Counted from the first letter of the stretch, positions 16,853 to 30,814 are shown. The stretch: 64,000 nucleotides of DNA from a bacterium (GCA_905221375.1 CAJNCY010000006.1:62001-126000); one strand, 5' to 3'. The notes: generated by a model from the letters alone, not told the origin. Translations and numbers: made by a program.

Positions 16853-18835
16853 TTAGTCTTGGATATGACGGTCTAAGTTCTTCTGATAATCAGCGTTTGA
16901 TTTGGCTTTTTCATCAGCAAATTTCTTGCGGAACTCATCCATTTCTTTAGTAGTGACAATCTTATCTTGGATTTTCAGATACTTGTAGCTATTTTCACTA
17001 GTCTTGTCACCTACCCAGCCACCGGCACCACTGCCAGGAACCATTTTCGTCACTAGCATTTGAGCACCATCAGAGTATACTGGAGTAACAAGTGCACTAT
17101 CTGACAACCAAGCTTGGGCCTTAGCATATTTGGAATAACGTTTTTGAAGGTCTGTTTTCTCACTATTTGCATCATCAATCAGTTCTTTGTATTTATCCAA
17201 TCCAACTGTTTTAATAACTGGATTGTCTGTTCCTGGTGCCACACCAAGAGCACCTAGGAGACTTGGACCTGAAGTTGGATCAAATACATCTAGATAAGTC
17301 GATGGATCAGCAAAGTCTGGACTCCAACCACTGACTGCATTAATATCCCAGTCAGTATTTGCATTGGAAGTAGCTAGAGTAGTCATACTTCCCAATTCGT
17401 CATCAGAAACTTGTTGAATATCAACAACTACATTGTCAGAGCCTAAGGCTTCCTCAATGGATTGTTTATAAGACTGAACCTGACGAATAAAATCTGGATT
17501 TGATGAAGAAATTGGCAAATCTAAATGAATTGGGAACTGTACTCCATCAGCTTGGAGAGTTTTCTTAGCAGCTTCAAACTTAGCCTTAGCCTTGTCTACA
17601 TTATGAAGTGAATCTTGGGCATCATCAAGACTGACATCTTTCCAGATATTATCCAATTTATCCAATTCTGTCTTAGTAACTTGACCAAATGTTTGATCTC
17701 CTACTTGAACAAATGTTGGAGGAGTGAAACTTGTCCGTAACTTACGAGGTCCTACTTCATCACCAAATACTTGAGAGATCCCTGCTTTACGATCTACCGC
17801 AAAAGCCAAGGCTTGACGGAAATCTTTGTTTAACAAGGCTTTCTTAGTAGAAGTTTTTTCTGCATCACTTGTTTTAGCAGTGTGATTGTAATTTACACGG
17901 TCGATATTGGTTGAGATATAAAAAACTCCTCCACGCTGTTGACCATACACAATATTATCCTTGTATTTTTCTTTTAGACGTTCATAGTTGGCAGAGTTTT
18001 TAAAGAGTGGTGCAGCTGGATAGTGTCCCTCATCAAAACCGCGTCCTAGAGAGTCTGCATCTTGACCATCAAAGAAGGATAACTTGATATCATCAATAAA
18101 GACATTTTGTTTATCCCAGTAGTTTTGATTTTTGGTCATTTCGATAGAAGACTTAGATGTAAGACCTTTGAGGAGATAAGGCCCATTGTATAGAATGCTC
18201 GTTACATCCGTTGGTTTACCAAAGTCATCTCCTTTAGAAGCTAAAAAGTCTTCATTTACTGGTGCAAGAACTCCCATTGTTGTTTTTGAATTCCAGAAAG
18301 ATTCTGGATGGTTCAAAGTATAAACAACAGTATAATCGTCTGTTGCTTTTACCCCAACACTAGAAAAATCTGTTGTTTTCCCATTTACATAGTCATCCAA
18401 TCCTTTGATAGAATCCTGTACGAGATAAAGAGCCTGTGATTTCTTATCTGCTGCGTGTTTCAGACCAGTCACAAAGTCTTGAGCCTTGACTTCACCATAC
18501 TCTTCCCCCTCATTGGTATACCATTTGATACCCTGACGGATTTTATAGGTATAGGTCAAACCATCTTTGGAAACAGTCCAATCTTCTGCAACTGATGGAA
18601 CAAGATTCCCATATTGGTCATTTTCAAGCAAACCGTCAATAACGTTACCTGTGACCTGTTTAGTGCTGACATTTCCAGAAACTGTATAATCCAGAGTCGA
18701 AGGATCTGATGAAAATACATAGGCATAAGTAACTGGTTTATTTGCTTCTTTATTAGCATTACCAGATGAACACGCTGCTAGGACAGCTGCCGAGAGTACA
18801 GCAACTCCTGCTGCTAAGAAAACACGTTTTTTCAT
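16853..18835 (-). CDS. Oligopeptide-binding lipoprotein (AmiA/AliA/AliB family)
   Basis: Extracellular solute-binding protein of the Opp/Ami peptide importer, 660 residues. The signal peptide MKKRVFLAAGVAVLSAAVLA is followed by the lipobox LAAC (Cys22). Family landmarks include SSDPSTLDYTVSG, NVIDGLLENDQYGN, AEDWTVSKDGLTYTYKIR and DFADPSTYLDVFDP. I chose ATG 18835, with AAAGGAG 7 nt upstream. No permease or ATPase genes adjoin, so it probably feeds the AmiCDEF complex encoded elsewhere, like the pneumococcal orphan AliA and AliB. It is clearly a paralogue, but I cannot assign it to AmiA, AliA or AliB. Confidence 0.92.
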   Translation of the reverse strand: MKKRVFLAAGVAVLSAAVLAACSSGNANKEANKPVTYAYVFSSDPSTLDYTVSGNVSTKQVTGNVIDGLLENDQYGNLVPSVAEDWTVSKDGLTYTYKIRQGIKWYTNEGEEYGEVKAQDFVTGLKHAADKKSQALYLVQDSIKGLDDYVNGKTTDFSSVGVKATDDYTVVYTLNHPESFWNSKTTMGVLAPVNEDFLASKGDDFGKPTDVTSILYNGPYLLKGLTSKSSIEMTKNQNYWDKQNVFIDDIKLSFFDGQDADSLGRGFDEGHYPAAPLFKNSANYERLKEKYKDNIVYGQQRGGVFYISTNIDRVNYNHTAKTSDAEKTSTKKALLNKDFRQALAFAVDRKAGISQVFGDEVGPRKLRTSFTPPTFVQVGDQTFGQVTKTELDKLDNIWKDVSLDDAQDSLHNVDKAKAKFEAAKKTLQADGVQFPIHLDLPISSSNPDFIRQVQSYKQSIEEALGSDNVVVDIQQVSDDELGSMTTLATSNANTDWDINAVSGWSPDFADPSTYLDVFDPTSGPSLLGALGVAPGTDNPVIKTVGLDKYKELIDDANSEKTDLQKRYSKYAKAQAWLSDSALVTPVYSDGAQMLVTKMVPGSGAGGWVGDKTSENSYKYLKIQDKIVTTKEMDEFRKKFADEKAKSNADYQKNLDRHIQD

Positions 18836-19032
18836 AGTCAAACTCCTTTTATAATTTGATAGATTCATTATAGCACTTTTAAGAAGAAAAGTAAGGAAAA
18901 CAATCTCAATATTATTATATTTTTCAAAAAACCAATCAATTATTTTTTTAAAGTGCTTACATCTAATTGGATGTCTTTAATTGGCTTGTTTTTGTGATAT
19001 AATAGTCATATCTTTTATATAGAGGTAAAGTT

Positions 19033-20046
19033 ATGAAAGAAACTGTTTACTTTGGAACTTATACACGTCAGACTTCCCAAGGGATTTACAAGGCAGACTT
19101 TGATACAGAAACTGGTCAGCTTTCAAATCTAGAACTTTTTGCAGCTGAACCAAGTCCGACCTACCTTGCCTTTGACCAGTACCAACATTTATACACTGTT
19201 GGTAGTCAAGACGATAAAGGTGGGATTGCAGCCTATCAAACTGATGGGACTTTATTAAATCATGTCGTTGAAGAAGGAGCTCCCCACTGTTATGTTGCTG
19301 TTGATGAAAAGCGTGATTTGGTCTATGCAGCCAACTACCATAAAGGACAGGTACTTGTTTATAAACGACAGAAAGATGGTAGTCTTCTACTTAGTGATGT
19401 AGATCAACACAGCGGCCAAGGTCCACATGAAAATCAAGCATCTCCTCACGTTCACTTTACAGACTTAACTCCAGACCACTATCTAGTGACCTGTGATTTG
19501 GGTACTGACCAAGTCATCACCTATGACCTTGATCAAGAAGGGAAATTATCTAAACTCTATACCTACCATAGCCAGCCAGGAGCAGGCTCACGCCATATCG
19601 TTTTCCATAACCACTATAAAATCGCTTATCTGATTTGTGAACTCAATAGCACTATCGAGGTTTTAATTTACGATGGTGTTGGTGAATTTGAACGCATGCA
19701 GGTCATTTCAACTTTACCAGACGGTTACGAAGGATTTAATGGAACCGCTGCTATTCGTCTCTCAAAAGACGGTAAATACCTCTACGCTTCTAACCGTGGT
19801 CATGATTCTATCGCAGTATATACAATCCTTGCGGACGGTAGCTTAGAGTTATTAGAAATCGTTCCAACACATGGTCAGACTCCACGTGATTTTGATTTAA
19901 CACCAGACCAAGAATTTGTCATTGCTGTCCATCAAGACTCTGACAATGCAACCGTCTTTAAACGCAATCCTGAAACTGGTCGTCTAGCAGAACTCTCAAA
20001 CGACTTCAATGTGCCCGAAGCGGTCTGCATCAGTTTTGCCCCTTAA
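19033..20046 (+). CDS. Lactonase family beta-propeller protein
   Basis: A 337-residue soluble protein of the YbhE/6-phosphogluconolactonase-like family. Blade motifs occur throughout: GIYKADFDTETGQL, AVDEKRDLVYAANYHKGQV, SPHVHFTDLTPDHYLVTCD, GAGSRHIVFHN, YLYASNRGHDSIAVY and QTPRDFDLTPDQEFV. The conserved HVH and SRH histidines match family active-site positions. It may hydrolyse 6-phosphogluconolactone, but this is inferred. A TATAAT with upstream TG (18998-19003) and an AGAGG site precede the ATG. Confidence 0.85.
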   Translation: MKETVYFGTYTRQTSQGIYKADFDTETGQLSNLELFAAEPSPTYLAFDQYQHLYTVGSQDDKGGIAAYQTDGTLLNHVVEEGAPHCYVAVDEKRDLVYAANYHKGQVLVYKRQKDGSLLLSDVDQHSGQGPHENQASPHVHFTDLTPDHYLVTCDLGTDQVITYDLDQEGKLSKLYTYHSQPGAGSRHIVFHNHYKIAYLICELNSTIEVLIYDGVGEFERMQVISTLPDGYEGFNGTAAIRLSKDGKYLYASNRGHDSIAVYTILADGSLELLEIVPTHGQTPRDFDLTPDQEFVIAVHQDSDNATVFKRNPETGRLAELSNDFNVPEAVCISFAP

Positions 20047-20053
20047 GAAAACA

Positions 20054-20091
20054 TAAAAAAATGAACTTGGAATTTTCAAGTTCATTTTTTT
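20054..20091. terminator. Bidirectional terminator between lactonase and atpC
   Basis: AAAAAATGAACTTG and CAAGTTCATTTTTT form a near-perfect stem around GAATTTT, flanked by A- and T-runs on both sides. It serves the convergent lactonase and atp transcripts. Confidence 0.9.
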
Positions 20092-20092
20092 C

Positions 20093-20512
20093 TTATAGTC
20101 TATTTCCGACATTGATACGATTAATAGCACGTTGCAAAGCAATCTTAGCACGACGTTCTTGATCAATCAAGTTTTTTTCATGGGCTTCTTCGATTTCACG
20201 TTCTGCTCGAAGCTTGGCACGTTCTGCACGGCTAACATCGATATCACGAGCACGTTCTGCAGAATCCGCAACGATTGTAATGATATCATTGGCAATTTCA
20301 ATAACGCCTCCGTTTACTGCAATCCAGTTCACGTGATCTTCATCATCAATACGTTTTACCTTTACTTCATCAACTGCTAAAACCGCAATCATATTTTCAT
20401 GTCGTGGCAAGATCCCCATCTCACCATCCAGAGTTCGAACCGATACATAGCTGGCATGGTGATCATAGACGAGACCATCTGGTGTCACGATCTGGACAGT
20501 TAACTGAGCCAT
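20093..20512 (-). CDS. atpC: ATP synthase epsilon subunit
   Basis: F1 epsilon subunit, 139 residues. The N-terminal beta-sandwich has [36 protein letters not shown]. The C-terminal helical hairpin is rich in Ala/Arg/Glu ([20 protein letters not shown]). It links rotor and catalytic head and modulates ATPase activity. Last gene of the atp operon, 10 nt after atpD, followed by a bidirectional terminator. Confidence 0.96.
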   Translation of the reverse strand: MAQLTVQIVTPDGLVYDHHASYVSVRTLDGEMGILPRHENMIAVLAVDEVKVKRIDDEDHVNWIAVNGGVIEIANDIITIVADSAERARDIDVSRAERAKLRAEREIEEAHEKNLIDQERRAKIALQRAINRINVGNRL

Positions 20513-20522
20513 AGATCACCTC

Positions 20523-21938
<1,416 letters not shown>

Positions 21939-21984
21939 CTATTCTATATAAGATACTGTCGGTTCCTAGCTCAACTAGGTCCTA

Positions 21985-22098
21985 ATACTCTTCGAAAATC
22001 TCTTCAAACCACGTCAGCTCTATCTGCAACCTCAAAACAATGTTTTGAGCAGCCTGCGGCTAGCTTCCTAGTTTGCTCTTTGATTTTCATTGAGTATA
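21985..22098 (+). repeat. BOX element inside the atp operon (short, B-deleted form)
   Basis: Begins ATACTCTTCGAAAATC and ends TTTTCATTGAGTATA like the other two BOX copies, but lacks most of boxA's 3' part and the start of boxB. The CAAAACAATGTTTTGAGC palindrome remains. It sits between atpG (stop 22129) and atpD (start 21929), so it is transcribed within the operon. Confidence 0.9.
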
Positions 22099-22128
22099 AG
22101 TTCATTTTCATACGAGCTGGACTAGAGC

Positions 22129-23007
22129 CTATTCTAAGGCACTAGCACCCGCTACGATTTCTGTAATTTCTTGTGTAATCGCCGCCTGTCTGGCACGGTT
22201 ATACTGAATTGTCAAATCATTAATGACTTTCTTAGCATTATCTGTCGCTGTTTGCATGGCTGTCATACCAGCAGCATTTTCAGCTGTCTTGGCATCGATA
22301 ATAGCCCCGTAAATCATACTTTCTGCAAACTGAGGCAACAACTGCTCCAAAATTTCTTCTCGGCCTGTCTCCAATTCAAAAGTCAAGCTGTAGTCTTCAT
22401 CCGCTTCATTGGGATCCAAGTCAACAATCGGAAGCATTTGTTCCACACGCATTTGACTGGTTAGCGTATTGACATGGTGGTTATAGCAGACATAGAGTTC
22501 ATCAAAGAGTTCATTTTGGTACATTTCAACAGTTTTTGAAATAATCTTACGAACTTCATCAAAGCTAGGTTGGTCTGCCAAGCCACGTAGTTCATAAAGT
22601 GGTTGAATACCACGGGCCTTAAAGAAGTCAGCTCCCATTCCACCGATACAGATCATTTCAAAACCTTTACCGTCTGGATGGTATTCTTCCTTCAACTCCA
22701 TAACGGCTTTCAGAATAGAAGAATTATACCCTCCAACCAAACCGCGATCTGAAGTAATGACGATATAGCCTGTCTTCTTAACTGGACGGCTAATCAACAT
22801 CGGATTGGTTGAACTACCAGCTCCATTCCCATGAAGAATATCTGTCAAAAGTTTACGAACTTTCTGAGCATAAACTTGGAAGTTGCGAGCAGCTTCTTCA
22901 GAACGACCTAGCTTAGCAGCTGATACCATCTGCATGGCATTAGTGATTTGACTCGTATTTTTTGTTGAGGCGATTTTTGTTTTAATATCATTTAGAGATA
23001 CTGCCAT
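22129..23007 (-). CDS. atpG: ATP synthase gamma subunit
   Basis: Central rotor stalk of F1, 292 residues. The N-terminal helix carries [29 protein letters not shown]; the C-terminal helix carries [20 protein letters not shown] and ends with [15 protein letters not shown], the regular family signature. It follows atpA by 15 nt. The downstream BOX insertion separates it from atpD by 199 nt. Confidence 0.97.
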   Translation of the reverse strand: MAVSLNDIKTKIASTKNTSQITNAMQMVSAAKLGRSEEAARNFQVYAQKVRKLLTDILHGNGAGSSTNPMLISRPVKKTGYIVITSDRGLVGGYNSSILKAVMELKEEYHPDGKGFEMICIGGMGADFFKARGIQPLYELRGLADQPSFDEVRKIISKTVEMYQNELFDELYVCYNHHVNTLTSQMRVEQMLPIVDLDPNEADEDYSLTFELETGREEILEQLLPQFAESMIYGAIIDAKTAENAAGMTAMQTATDNAKKVINDLTIQYNRARQAAITQEITEIVAGASALE

Positions 23008-23022
23008 CTGACACCTCTATTC

Positions 23023-25078
<2,056 letters not shown>

Positions 25079-25079
<1 letters not shown>

Positions 25080-25573
25080 TAAGCTTCTCCTAGCTGATCG
25101 ATATACTGATCAATGAGTTCTTTATGGGCATGACCATCAAGGTTTTGTGAGATAATTTTACCAGCCAAGCTGATTGTCAAATCTGCTACCTCACCCTTAA
25201 CGCTTTGTAAAGCTTCAGCTTTGTTTTGAGCAATTTCTTGGTTTGCTTTTTCTTTTAAGCGTCCTGCTTCTAGTTTAGCATCTGCTAAAATACTAGCCTT
25301 ACTTTTCTCAGCTGTTTCTTTCGCATTCTCAATGATTGTCTTAGCTTCTTTACGGCTACCAGCCAATTCATCTTCGCGTTTTTGAGCCAATACTTCTGCT
25401 TTTTGACGTGCTTCTTCAGCTCTGTCAATATCTGAAGCAATTTTTTCAGCTCTTTCTTCGAAAATGCCTGTAATATTAGACCATGCAAATTTTTTAATCA
25501 AGACTAGCAAAAGGATAAAAGAGCCAGCGATTAAAATAAAATTACCAATTAATTCACCTACTGTTACGTGCAT
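25079..25573 (-). CDS. atpF: ATP synthase b subunit
   Basis: Peripheral stalk, 164 residues. One N-terminal membrane helix ([15 protein letters not shown], ~11-25), then a basic FAW segment and a long charged helix rich in Ala, Glu, Lys and Arg that forms a coiled coil. It overlaps atpH by one base and follows atpB by 13 nt. Confidence 0.95.
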
Positions 25574-25586
25574 CAGTTACTCCTTT

Positions 25587-26300
25587 CTACTCTTCATCAT
25601 TAATTTTATTTCCTAGGTACATAGAGGATAATAGTGTAAAGACATAGGCCTGTACACAAGAAATGAACACGGAAAATGCAGTCCAAACTAAGTTTGTCCC
25701 AAATGCGATTGGATACCAAAAAATAGCCTGATGTGAAAGTAAGAGAAGCAAACTTGTCATTACTTCACCTGCAAAGATATTCCCAAAAATCCGCAAAGCA
25801 AGAGAAAGGAAATTCGTGACTTCTTCAAGTAGATTCATCGGTGTCATAAATGCAGGGGTTACAAAACCTTTTAGGTATTGTTTAATCCCACGACGACGAA
25901 TCCCCTCAATGTGCGCCATCACAATAATACAGAAAGACAAGACAAGGTCAAATGAAAGATTTGCAGTTGGCGATGTCCAAAGGTTTGTCCCATCTGTTGT
26001 TTGAAGTTTAGCCATCAAACCAAGATTATTGGCGATGACCATAAAAAGAAATAAACATAAGTAAAAGAGTGAGTAATCTTTCATGTAGTGGGAACCAAGG
26101 TTAGGTTCTGTAAATCCAATTACAAAATCATAGAGATACTCTAGTACATTTTGTTTACCTTTGGGTTTCAAGGTCATATTACGACTTGCCCAATAGATAA
26201 ATGCAAAAATCAGAAACACAGACAGCAAAGTCAAGGCTGTCAAAGTTAAATCAAAGGTAACAGGACCAATATTGATGGTTGGATTGATACTTTCTTCCAT
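25587..26300 (-). CDS. atpB: ATP synthase a subunit
   Basis: Proton channel subunit of Fo, 237 residues, with five to six helices. The helix with the essential arginine reads [15 protein letters not shown]; the final helix reads [14 protein letters not shown]. It lies 13 nt before atpF and 32 nt after atpE. Sequence shows the proton-type, not the Na+-type, pattern, judged by eye only. Confidence 0.96.
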   Translation of the reverse strand: MEESINPTINIGPVTFDLTLTALTLLSVFLIFAFIYWASRNMTLKPKGKQNVLEYLYDFVIGFTEPNLGSHYMKDYSLFYLCLFLFMVIANNLGLMAKLQTTDGTNLWTSPTANLSFDLVLSFCIIVMAHIEGIRRRGIKQYLKGFVTPAFMTPMNLLEEVTNFLSLALRIFGNIFAGEVMTSLLLLLSHQAIFWYPIAFGTNLVWTAFSVFISCVQAYVFTLLSSMYLGNKINDEE

Positions 26301-26332
26301 CTAACATTCTCCCTTCTCCAATTTATATTTCG

Positions 26333-26533
26333 TTATTTAATAATAAATGAGAAGACAAGAGTTACGAAGAAAGTTCCTTCAATAAAGGCAACCCCTAAAA
26401 ACATCAAGCTACGAAACTCAGCGATAATATCTGGTTGGCGAGCTACTGATTTCAACAAACCATTCATCAACATACCCTCACCAAGAGATACACCCATACA
26501 GGCAAGACATAGACCGAAAAATGTTAAATTCAT
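26333..26533 (-). CDS. atpE: ATP synthase c subunit
   Basis: Fo rotor ring subunit, 66 residues, two helices joined by the polar loop ARQPD. The proton-binding carboxylate is Glu52 in GVAFIEGTF. Residues tied to optochin response in pneumococci (Gly20, Met23, Ala49, Phe50) are the susceptible-type residues. First gene of the operon, with AAGGAG before the ATG and a consensus promoter at 26569-26597. In pneumococcal literature this gene is sometimes called atpC. Confidence 0.97.
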   Translation of the reverse strand: MNLTFFGLCLACMGVSLGEGMLMNGLLKSVARQPDIIAEFRSLMFLGVAFIEGTFFVTLVFSFIIK

Positions 26534-26568
26534 GACGAATTCTCCTTTTAATTAAAATTTACTTACTT

Positions 26569-26597
26569 AGTTTAGTCCTAAAAATTGGATTTGTCAA
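26569..26597 (-). promoter_or_regulatory. Promoter of the atp operon
   Basis: On the minus strand TTGACA (26597..26592) and TAAACT (26574..26569) are separated by 17 nt. It lies 36 nt before the atpE ATG. Confidence 0.75.
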
Positions 26598-26730
26598 CTT
26601 TTTACTAACATTGAAAGCGTTTAATGAAAATTATTTACAATTTTGCTATTTTTAAGCCCATTATATAGAAAACTTTGTAAAAAACTTGTAATAAATCCGA
26701 CCATTATCTAGACCTTTCTGAAAAATATTG

Positions 26731-26756
26731 AAAAAATCCGAGATGAAATCTCGGAT
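26731..26756 (-). terminator. Terminator after the U32 peptidase gene
   Basis: On the minus strand ATCCGAGAT and ATCTCGGAT form a perfect 9-bp stem around TTC, followed by TTTTTT. It separates the U32 transcript from the atp promoter. The rest of the 304-nt gap 26534-26837 holds only the atp promoter and its ribosome-binding site. Confidence 0.9.
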
Positions 26757-26837
26757 GAAAATTAATATATTTTCTTTAACCTAATGCTCTTTTAGTAAGA
26801 AGAATTAAAGGGAAATCTTTCGTTTCCTACATGTTTA

Positions 26838-28124
26838 TTAAGCACGAACTGTGACGCTGGTTCCATCTTCCTTATAAAGATTGATAAGGCCTTCTTTTAG
26901 AGCTCGAACCATGTCTCCAGCTTGAACAGGTTGTGGGACTTTGATTGTCAAGAGTTCCATCGGATTTGGAGCGCGGTCGATTTTATTGCCTTTAGCATCA
27001 TGCAAATCTTCGATATAAGTTTCAAAGTGACGGAAACCTGGGCCATAAAACTCTACTTGGTCTCCTTCGTTAATGACATTCCGTTGACGAATAGTTGCTG
27101 TTTGGGTCGCATCATCATAAGAAACCACTTCAGCGACAAACTTATACTCAGGAATTTTACGACGAGCACCAAACAACTGTTCATTTTCAGATGGTGTACC
27201 ATAGTAGAAACCTGTTGCCAATTCACGTTGGGCAACCTTCCACATCTCATCAATCAAGTCTTGCTTGATAGCTTCAAACTTCTCTGGACTTTCTAGATAA
27301 GCATCAACAGCAGCCTTGTAGCAGTTTGTTACTGTGGATACGTAGTGAATAGACTTCATACGTCCTTCGATTTTTAGACTGTCCACACCATTTTCAATCA
27401 TATCTGGAATGTGGTCAATCATGGACATGTCAACAGCTGACATAGAAAATTCTTCTGGAATCTCACCTTTCAAGCTCTTACGTTCTTTCCCAAAAGGCAT
27501 ATCATAAAGGTCGTACTTCCAACGGCAAGACTGAGAGCAACCACCACGGTTGGCATCACGCATACTCATGTGGTTTGAAAGTGTACAACGACCAGAGTAA
27601 GAAATACACATAGCCCCATGTACAAAGGCTTCAATCTCAACGTCTGTACGTTTGCGGATTTCAGCTAATTCTTCCATCGAAACCTCACGCGCCAAAACGA
27701 CACGAGTTAAGCCCAGTTCTTTCCAGAACTCAAGAGTTTCATAGTTAGTTGCACTTGCTTGGGTAGAGAGGTGGATTTCAAGACCTGGTGCCTCTGTCGC
27801 TGCAATCATAATCAAGGCAGGGTCAGACACGATAACTGCAGCAATCCCGATATCACGCAGTTTACGGAACCACTCACCAGCTCCCTCTTCATTTCCTTCG
27901 TGCATAACCATATTGGCAGCCACATAGACCTTGGCACCATACTTGGCAGCAAACTGGACGCCTTCTTCCATTTGTTCAAAGGTAAAGTTACCTGCACGAC
28001 TACGAAGACCATAGGCCTGACCACCGATAAAGACAGCATCTGCTCCATACTGAACAGCTACTTTTAGCTTCTCTAAAGTTCCTGCAGGTGATAAAACCTC
28101 AGGACGTTTTAATGTTTTTGTCAT
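26838..28124 (-). CDS. U32 family peptidase / tRNA hydroxylation protein P type
   Basis: A 428-residue protein with the U32 signature: EAFVHGAMCISYSGRCTLSN, followed by NRGGCSQSCRWKYDL with conserved cysteines. The N-terminal barrel begins PEVLSPAGTLEKLKVAVQYGADAVFIGG, and a C-terminal beta domain carries EVVSYDD. Members of this length (YrrO/TrhP type) take part in 5-hydroxyuridine formation in tRNA; others were described as collagenases. ATG 28124 is used because GGAG precedes it; the ATG at 28142 lacks a site. Whether a companion U32 gene exists lies outside this window. Confidence 0.88.
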   Translation of the reverse strand: MTKTLKRPEVLSPAGTLEKLKVAVQYGADAVFIGGQAYGLRSRAGNFTFEQMEEGVQFAAKYGAKVYVAANMVMHEGNEEGAGEWFRKLRDIGIAAVIVSDPALIMIAATEAPGLEIHLSTQASATNYETLEFWKELGLTRVVLAREVSMEELAEIRKRTDVEIEAFVHGAMCISYSGRCTLSNHMSMRDANRGGCSQSCRWKYDLYDMPFGKERKSLKGEIPEEFSMSAVDMSMIDHIPDMIENGVDSLKIEGRMKSIHYVSTVTNCYKAAVDAYLESPEKFEAIKQDLIDEMWKVAQRELATGFYYGTPSENEQLFGARRKIPEYKFVAEVVSYDDATQTATIRQRNVINEGDQVEFYGPGFRHFETYIEDLHDAKGNKIDRAPNPMELLTIKVPQPVQAGDMVRALKEGLINLYKEDGTSVTVRA

Positions 28125-28308
28125 GTTTTCTCCTATTTGCAATATAAAAGTTTGACGTTTTTCCTTCTCATTTTATAGCAAATAAGTGATAAAATCAAGC
28201 CTAGAAAGATTGTTTTGACAATTCTAATCTTTTAAGCTTTACATAATAACTATTAAACTGTCGAAAATTAACCTAGTTTTAACAAGTGGTCAAAAAGTCT
28301 AGAAAAGT

Positions 28309-28336
28309 AAAAACCAGTACCCAATGATACTGGCTC
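28309..28336 (-). terminator. Terminator after guaA
   Basis: On the minus strand AGCCAGTATCATTGGGTACTGG plus TTTTT: the stem CCAGTA/TACTGG is followed by five T. It lies about 30 nt past the guaA stop. Confidence 0.8.
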
Positions 28337-28366
28337 ATTAAACTACATAAATTAGTCCTTAGATGA

Positions 28367-29929
28367 CTATTCCCACTCAACTGTTGCAGGTGGTTTACTT
28401 GTGATATCGTAGACGATACGGTTAACATGATCCACTTCATTTACGATACGTACTGAGATTTTTTGAAGGACTTCCCATGGAATTTTGGCAAAATCAGCAG
28501 TCATACCATCGATAGAGGTGATCGCACGGATTGCAATCGTGTAGTCATATGTACGACCGTCACCCATAACCCCAACTGAACGAACGCCTGTGTTAACAGT
28601 GAAGTATTGCCAGATATCGCGGTCAAGACCTGCTTTAGCAATTTCCTCACGAAGAATAGCGTCTGACTCACGAACTGTTTCTAGCTTTTCTTCAGTGATT
28701 TCACCCATAACACGGATAGCAAGACCTGGTCCTGGGAATGGTTGGCGCCATACGATATGGTCTGGCATACCAAGCTCTGTACCAAGGGCACGAACTTCGT
28801 CCTTGTAAAGAGTGTTGAGTGGTTCTATCAATTCAAACTGCATGTCTTCTGGAAGACCACCCACGTTGTGGTGTGACTTGATAGTCTGAGCTGTATCCGT
28901 ACCAGACTCGATAACATCTGTATAAAGAGTTCCTTGAGCAAGGAATTTCACATCTTTGAGCTTGCTTGCTTCGTCATCAAAGACATAGACAAACTCGTTA
29001 CCAATGATTTTACGTTTTTGTTCAGGGTCAGAAACACCAGCAAGTTTGTCAAGGAAGCGCTTAGCTGCGTCTGCTTTGACGATATTCAAACCAAACTTAC
29101 CACCAAGCATGTTCATAACTTGGTCCGCTTCTCCTTTACGAAGAAGACCGTGGTCTACGAAGATACAGATCAATTGATCGCCAATTGCTTTTTGGAGAAG
29201 AACACCAACAACTGAAGAGTCAACGCCACCTGAAAGGCCAAGAAGGACACGTTTATCACCGACGGTCTCACGAATTTTTTGGATCTGCATATCAATGAAA
29301 TTATCCATTGACCAGTCGCCTTTAGCCTTACAAATGTTAAGAGCAAAATTACGAAGGATATCATTTCCGTATACAGAATGACGAACTTCTGGGTGGAATT
29401 GGATACCGTAAATGTGTTTGTCTGGGTTTTCAATGGCTGCATAAGGGCAGTCAGCTGATGTACCTGTACGAACAAAGTCAGAAGGAATTTCAGTAACTGC
29501 ATCACCATGACTCATCAAAACAGTCTGCTCGTCTGGTGTTGATTCAAAAAGAGCTGATGGTGTATGAGTAAGAGTTGATTGACCGTATTCGCGATTTCCA
29601 GCGTCACCTGCAGGGACAACTTTTCCTCCAAGTTTATGAGTTAACAACTGCATACCGTAACAAATTCCCAAAATAGGAATTCCAAGTTCGAAGATTTCTG
29701 GGTCAATATCGAATGAACCATCTTCGTATACAGAGTTTGGACCACCTGAAAGGATAATTCCTACAGGGTTGATTTCACGAACTTCAGCAGCTGAAATTTT
29801 ATGGCTCTTTAGTTCTGAAAACACACCAATCTCACGGATACGACGTGAAATCAGCTGGTTGTACTGGCTACCATAGTCCAATACGATGATTTTTTCTACA
29901 TCTTGCAAATCAGTTGAAATGTTGCTCAT
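28367..29929 (-). CDS. guaA: GMP synthase (glutamine-hydrolysing)
   Basis: Converts XMP to GMP with ATP and glutamine; 520 residues. The class I glutaminase domain (~10-200) has the nucleophile in GICYGMQLL, and the His/Glu in GIQFHPEV. The ATP pyrophosphatase domain has [17 protein letters not shown]. The C-terminal dimerisation domain ends [13 protein letters not shown]. It is divergent from a GntR regulator, as in pneumococci, with 130 nt between starts. Confidence 0.97.
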   Translation of the reverse strand: MSNISTDLQDVEKIIVLDYGSQYNQLISRRIREIGVFSELKSHKISAAEVREINPVGIILSGGPNSVYEDGSFDIDPEIFELGIPILGICYGMQLLTHKLGGKVVPAGDAGNREYGQSTLTHTPSALFESTPDEQTVLMSHGDAVTEIPSDFVRTGTSADCPYAAIENPDKHIYGIQFHPEVRHSVYGNDILRNFALNICKAKGDWSMDNFIDMQIQKIRETVGDKRVLLGLSGGVDSSVVGVLLQKAIGDQLICIFVDHGLLRKGEADQVMNMLGGKFGLNIVKADAAKRFLDKLAGVSDPEQKRKIIGNEFVYVFDDEASKLKDVKFLAQGTLYTDVIESGTDTAQTIKSHHNVGGLPEDMQFELIEPLNTLYKDEVRALGTELGMPDHIVWRQPFPGPGLAIRVMGEITEEKLETVRESDAILREEIAKAGLDRDIWQYFTVNTGVRSVGVMGDGRTYDYTIAIRAITSIDGMTADFAKIPWEVLQKISVRIVNEVDHVNRIVYDITSKPPATVEWE

Positions 29930-30011
29930 CTTTTTCCTTTCTCAAAAGAAATATCTTTTTTCAATATTCTATCACAAATAAGGGCGAATTACCAACTAAA
30001 CAAGGCGAAGT

Positions 30012-30041
30012 TTGACTTTTTCTAGTTTATTGGGGTACAAT
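30012..30041 (+). promoter_or_regulatory. Promoter of the GntR regulator
   Basis: TTGACT (30012-30017), an 18-nt spacer and TACAAT (30036-30041) lie 30 nt before the ATG at 30071. Confidence 0.6.
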
Positions 30042-30070
30042 AGAGAAAAGATAGAAATGAAGTGAAAAAT

Positions 30071-30769
30071 ATGCTACCTGCTTATATGAAAATCCATGAT
30101 CAGATTAAAAAGGATATTGACGAACATCGTTGGGCTATTGGGGAGAGGCTCCCTAGTGAACGAGACTTAGCAGAGCAGTTTGCGGTCAGTCGCATGACCC
30201 TTCGCCAAGCTGTATCTCTATTAGTCGAAGAAGGCGTTTTAGAGCGTCGTGTAGGAAGCGGCACCTTTGTTTCCAGTACTCGAGTACAAGAAAAAATGCG
30301 AGGGACAACCAGTTTTACTGAAATTGTTAAGTCCCAAGGTAAAGTTCCCTCTAGCCAGCTCATTTCCTACAGAAAAACCATTCCCAATGAGCAGGAAGTT
30401 GCCAAGCTAGGAATTTCTCCAACGGACAATATTATCCGAATGGAGCGGGTTCGCTATGCGGATCAAGTTCCTCTGGTTTATGAGGTTGCTTCTATTCCTG
30501 AAAAATTCATTAAGGACTTTAAAAAAGAAGAAATCACCAGTCATTTCTTCCAGACTCTACAAAAACATGGCTACCGTATTGGTAAATCACAGCAGACTAT
30601 TTATGCTCGCCTTGCTAAAGAAAAAATTGCCCACTATTTGGAAGTTGAAAAAGGGCATGCTATTCTTGGTTTGACTCAGGTTTCCTACCTAGAAGATGGT
30701 ACTGCTTTTGAATATGTAAAAAGTCAATATGTAGGCGAACGCTTTGAATTTTATCTTGAAAATAATTAG
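30071..30769 (+). CDS. GntR family regulator (HutC subfamily, UTRA domain)
   Basis: A 232-residue repressor-type protein. The N-terminal winged helix-turn-helix (~5-70) reads RWAIGERLPSERDLAEQFAV and SRMTLRQAVSLLVEEGVLER, then GSGTFV, exactly the GntR pattern. The C-terminal UTRA domain (~85-230) should bind a small molecule; it has the usual MERVRYADQVPLVYE and FEYVKSQYVGERFEF segments. The ligand is unknown. The ATG at 30071 lies in frame with an upstream GTG (30062) and aligns better with the family. It is followed by a terminator. Confidence 0.88.
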   Translation: MLPAYMKIHDQIKKDIDEHRWAIGERLPSERDLAEQFAVSRMTLRQAVSLLVEEGVLERRVGSGTFVSSTRVQEKMRGTTSFTEIVKSQGKVPSSQLISYRKTIPNEQEVAKLGISPTDNIIRMERVRYADQVPLVYEVASIPEKFIKDFKKEEITSHFFQTLQKHGYRIGKSQQTIYARLAKEKIAHYLEVEKGHAILGLTQVSYLEDGTAFEYVKSQYVGERFEFYLENN

Positions 30770-30780
30770 ATTACTAGGCA

Positions 30781-30814
30781 AAAACTCTCTGTCACGGACA
30801 AAGAGTCTTTTTAT
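30781..30814. terminator. Bidirectional terminator between GntR and EamA genes
   Basis: ACTCTCTGTC and GACAAAGAGTC form a stem around ACG, with A-run before and T-run after. It serves convergent genes. Confidence 0.8.

Noticed and set aside
26333..26533. Possible optochin-resistance change in atpE
   Set aside because: Gly20, Met23, Ala49 and Phe50 are the residues found in susceptible strains.
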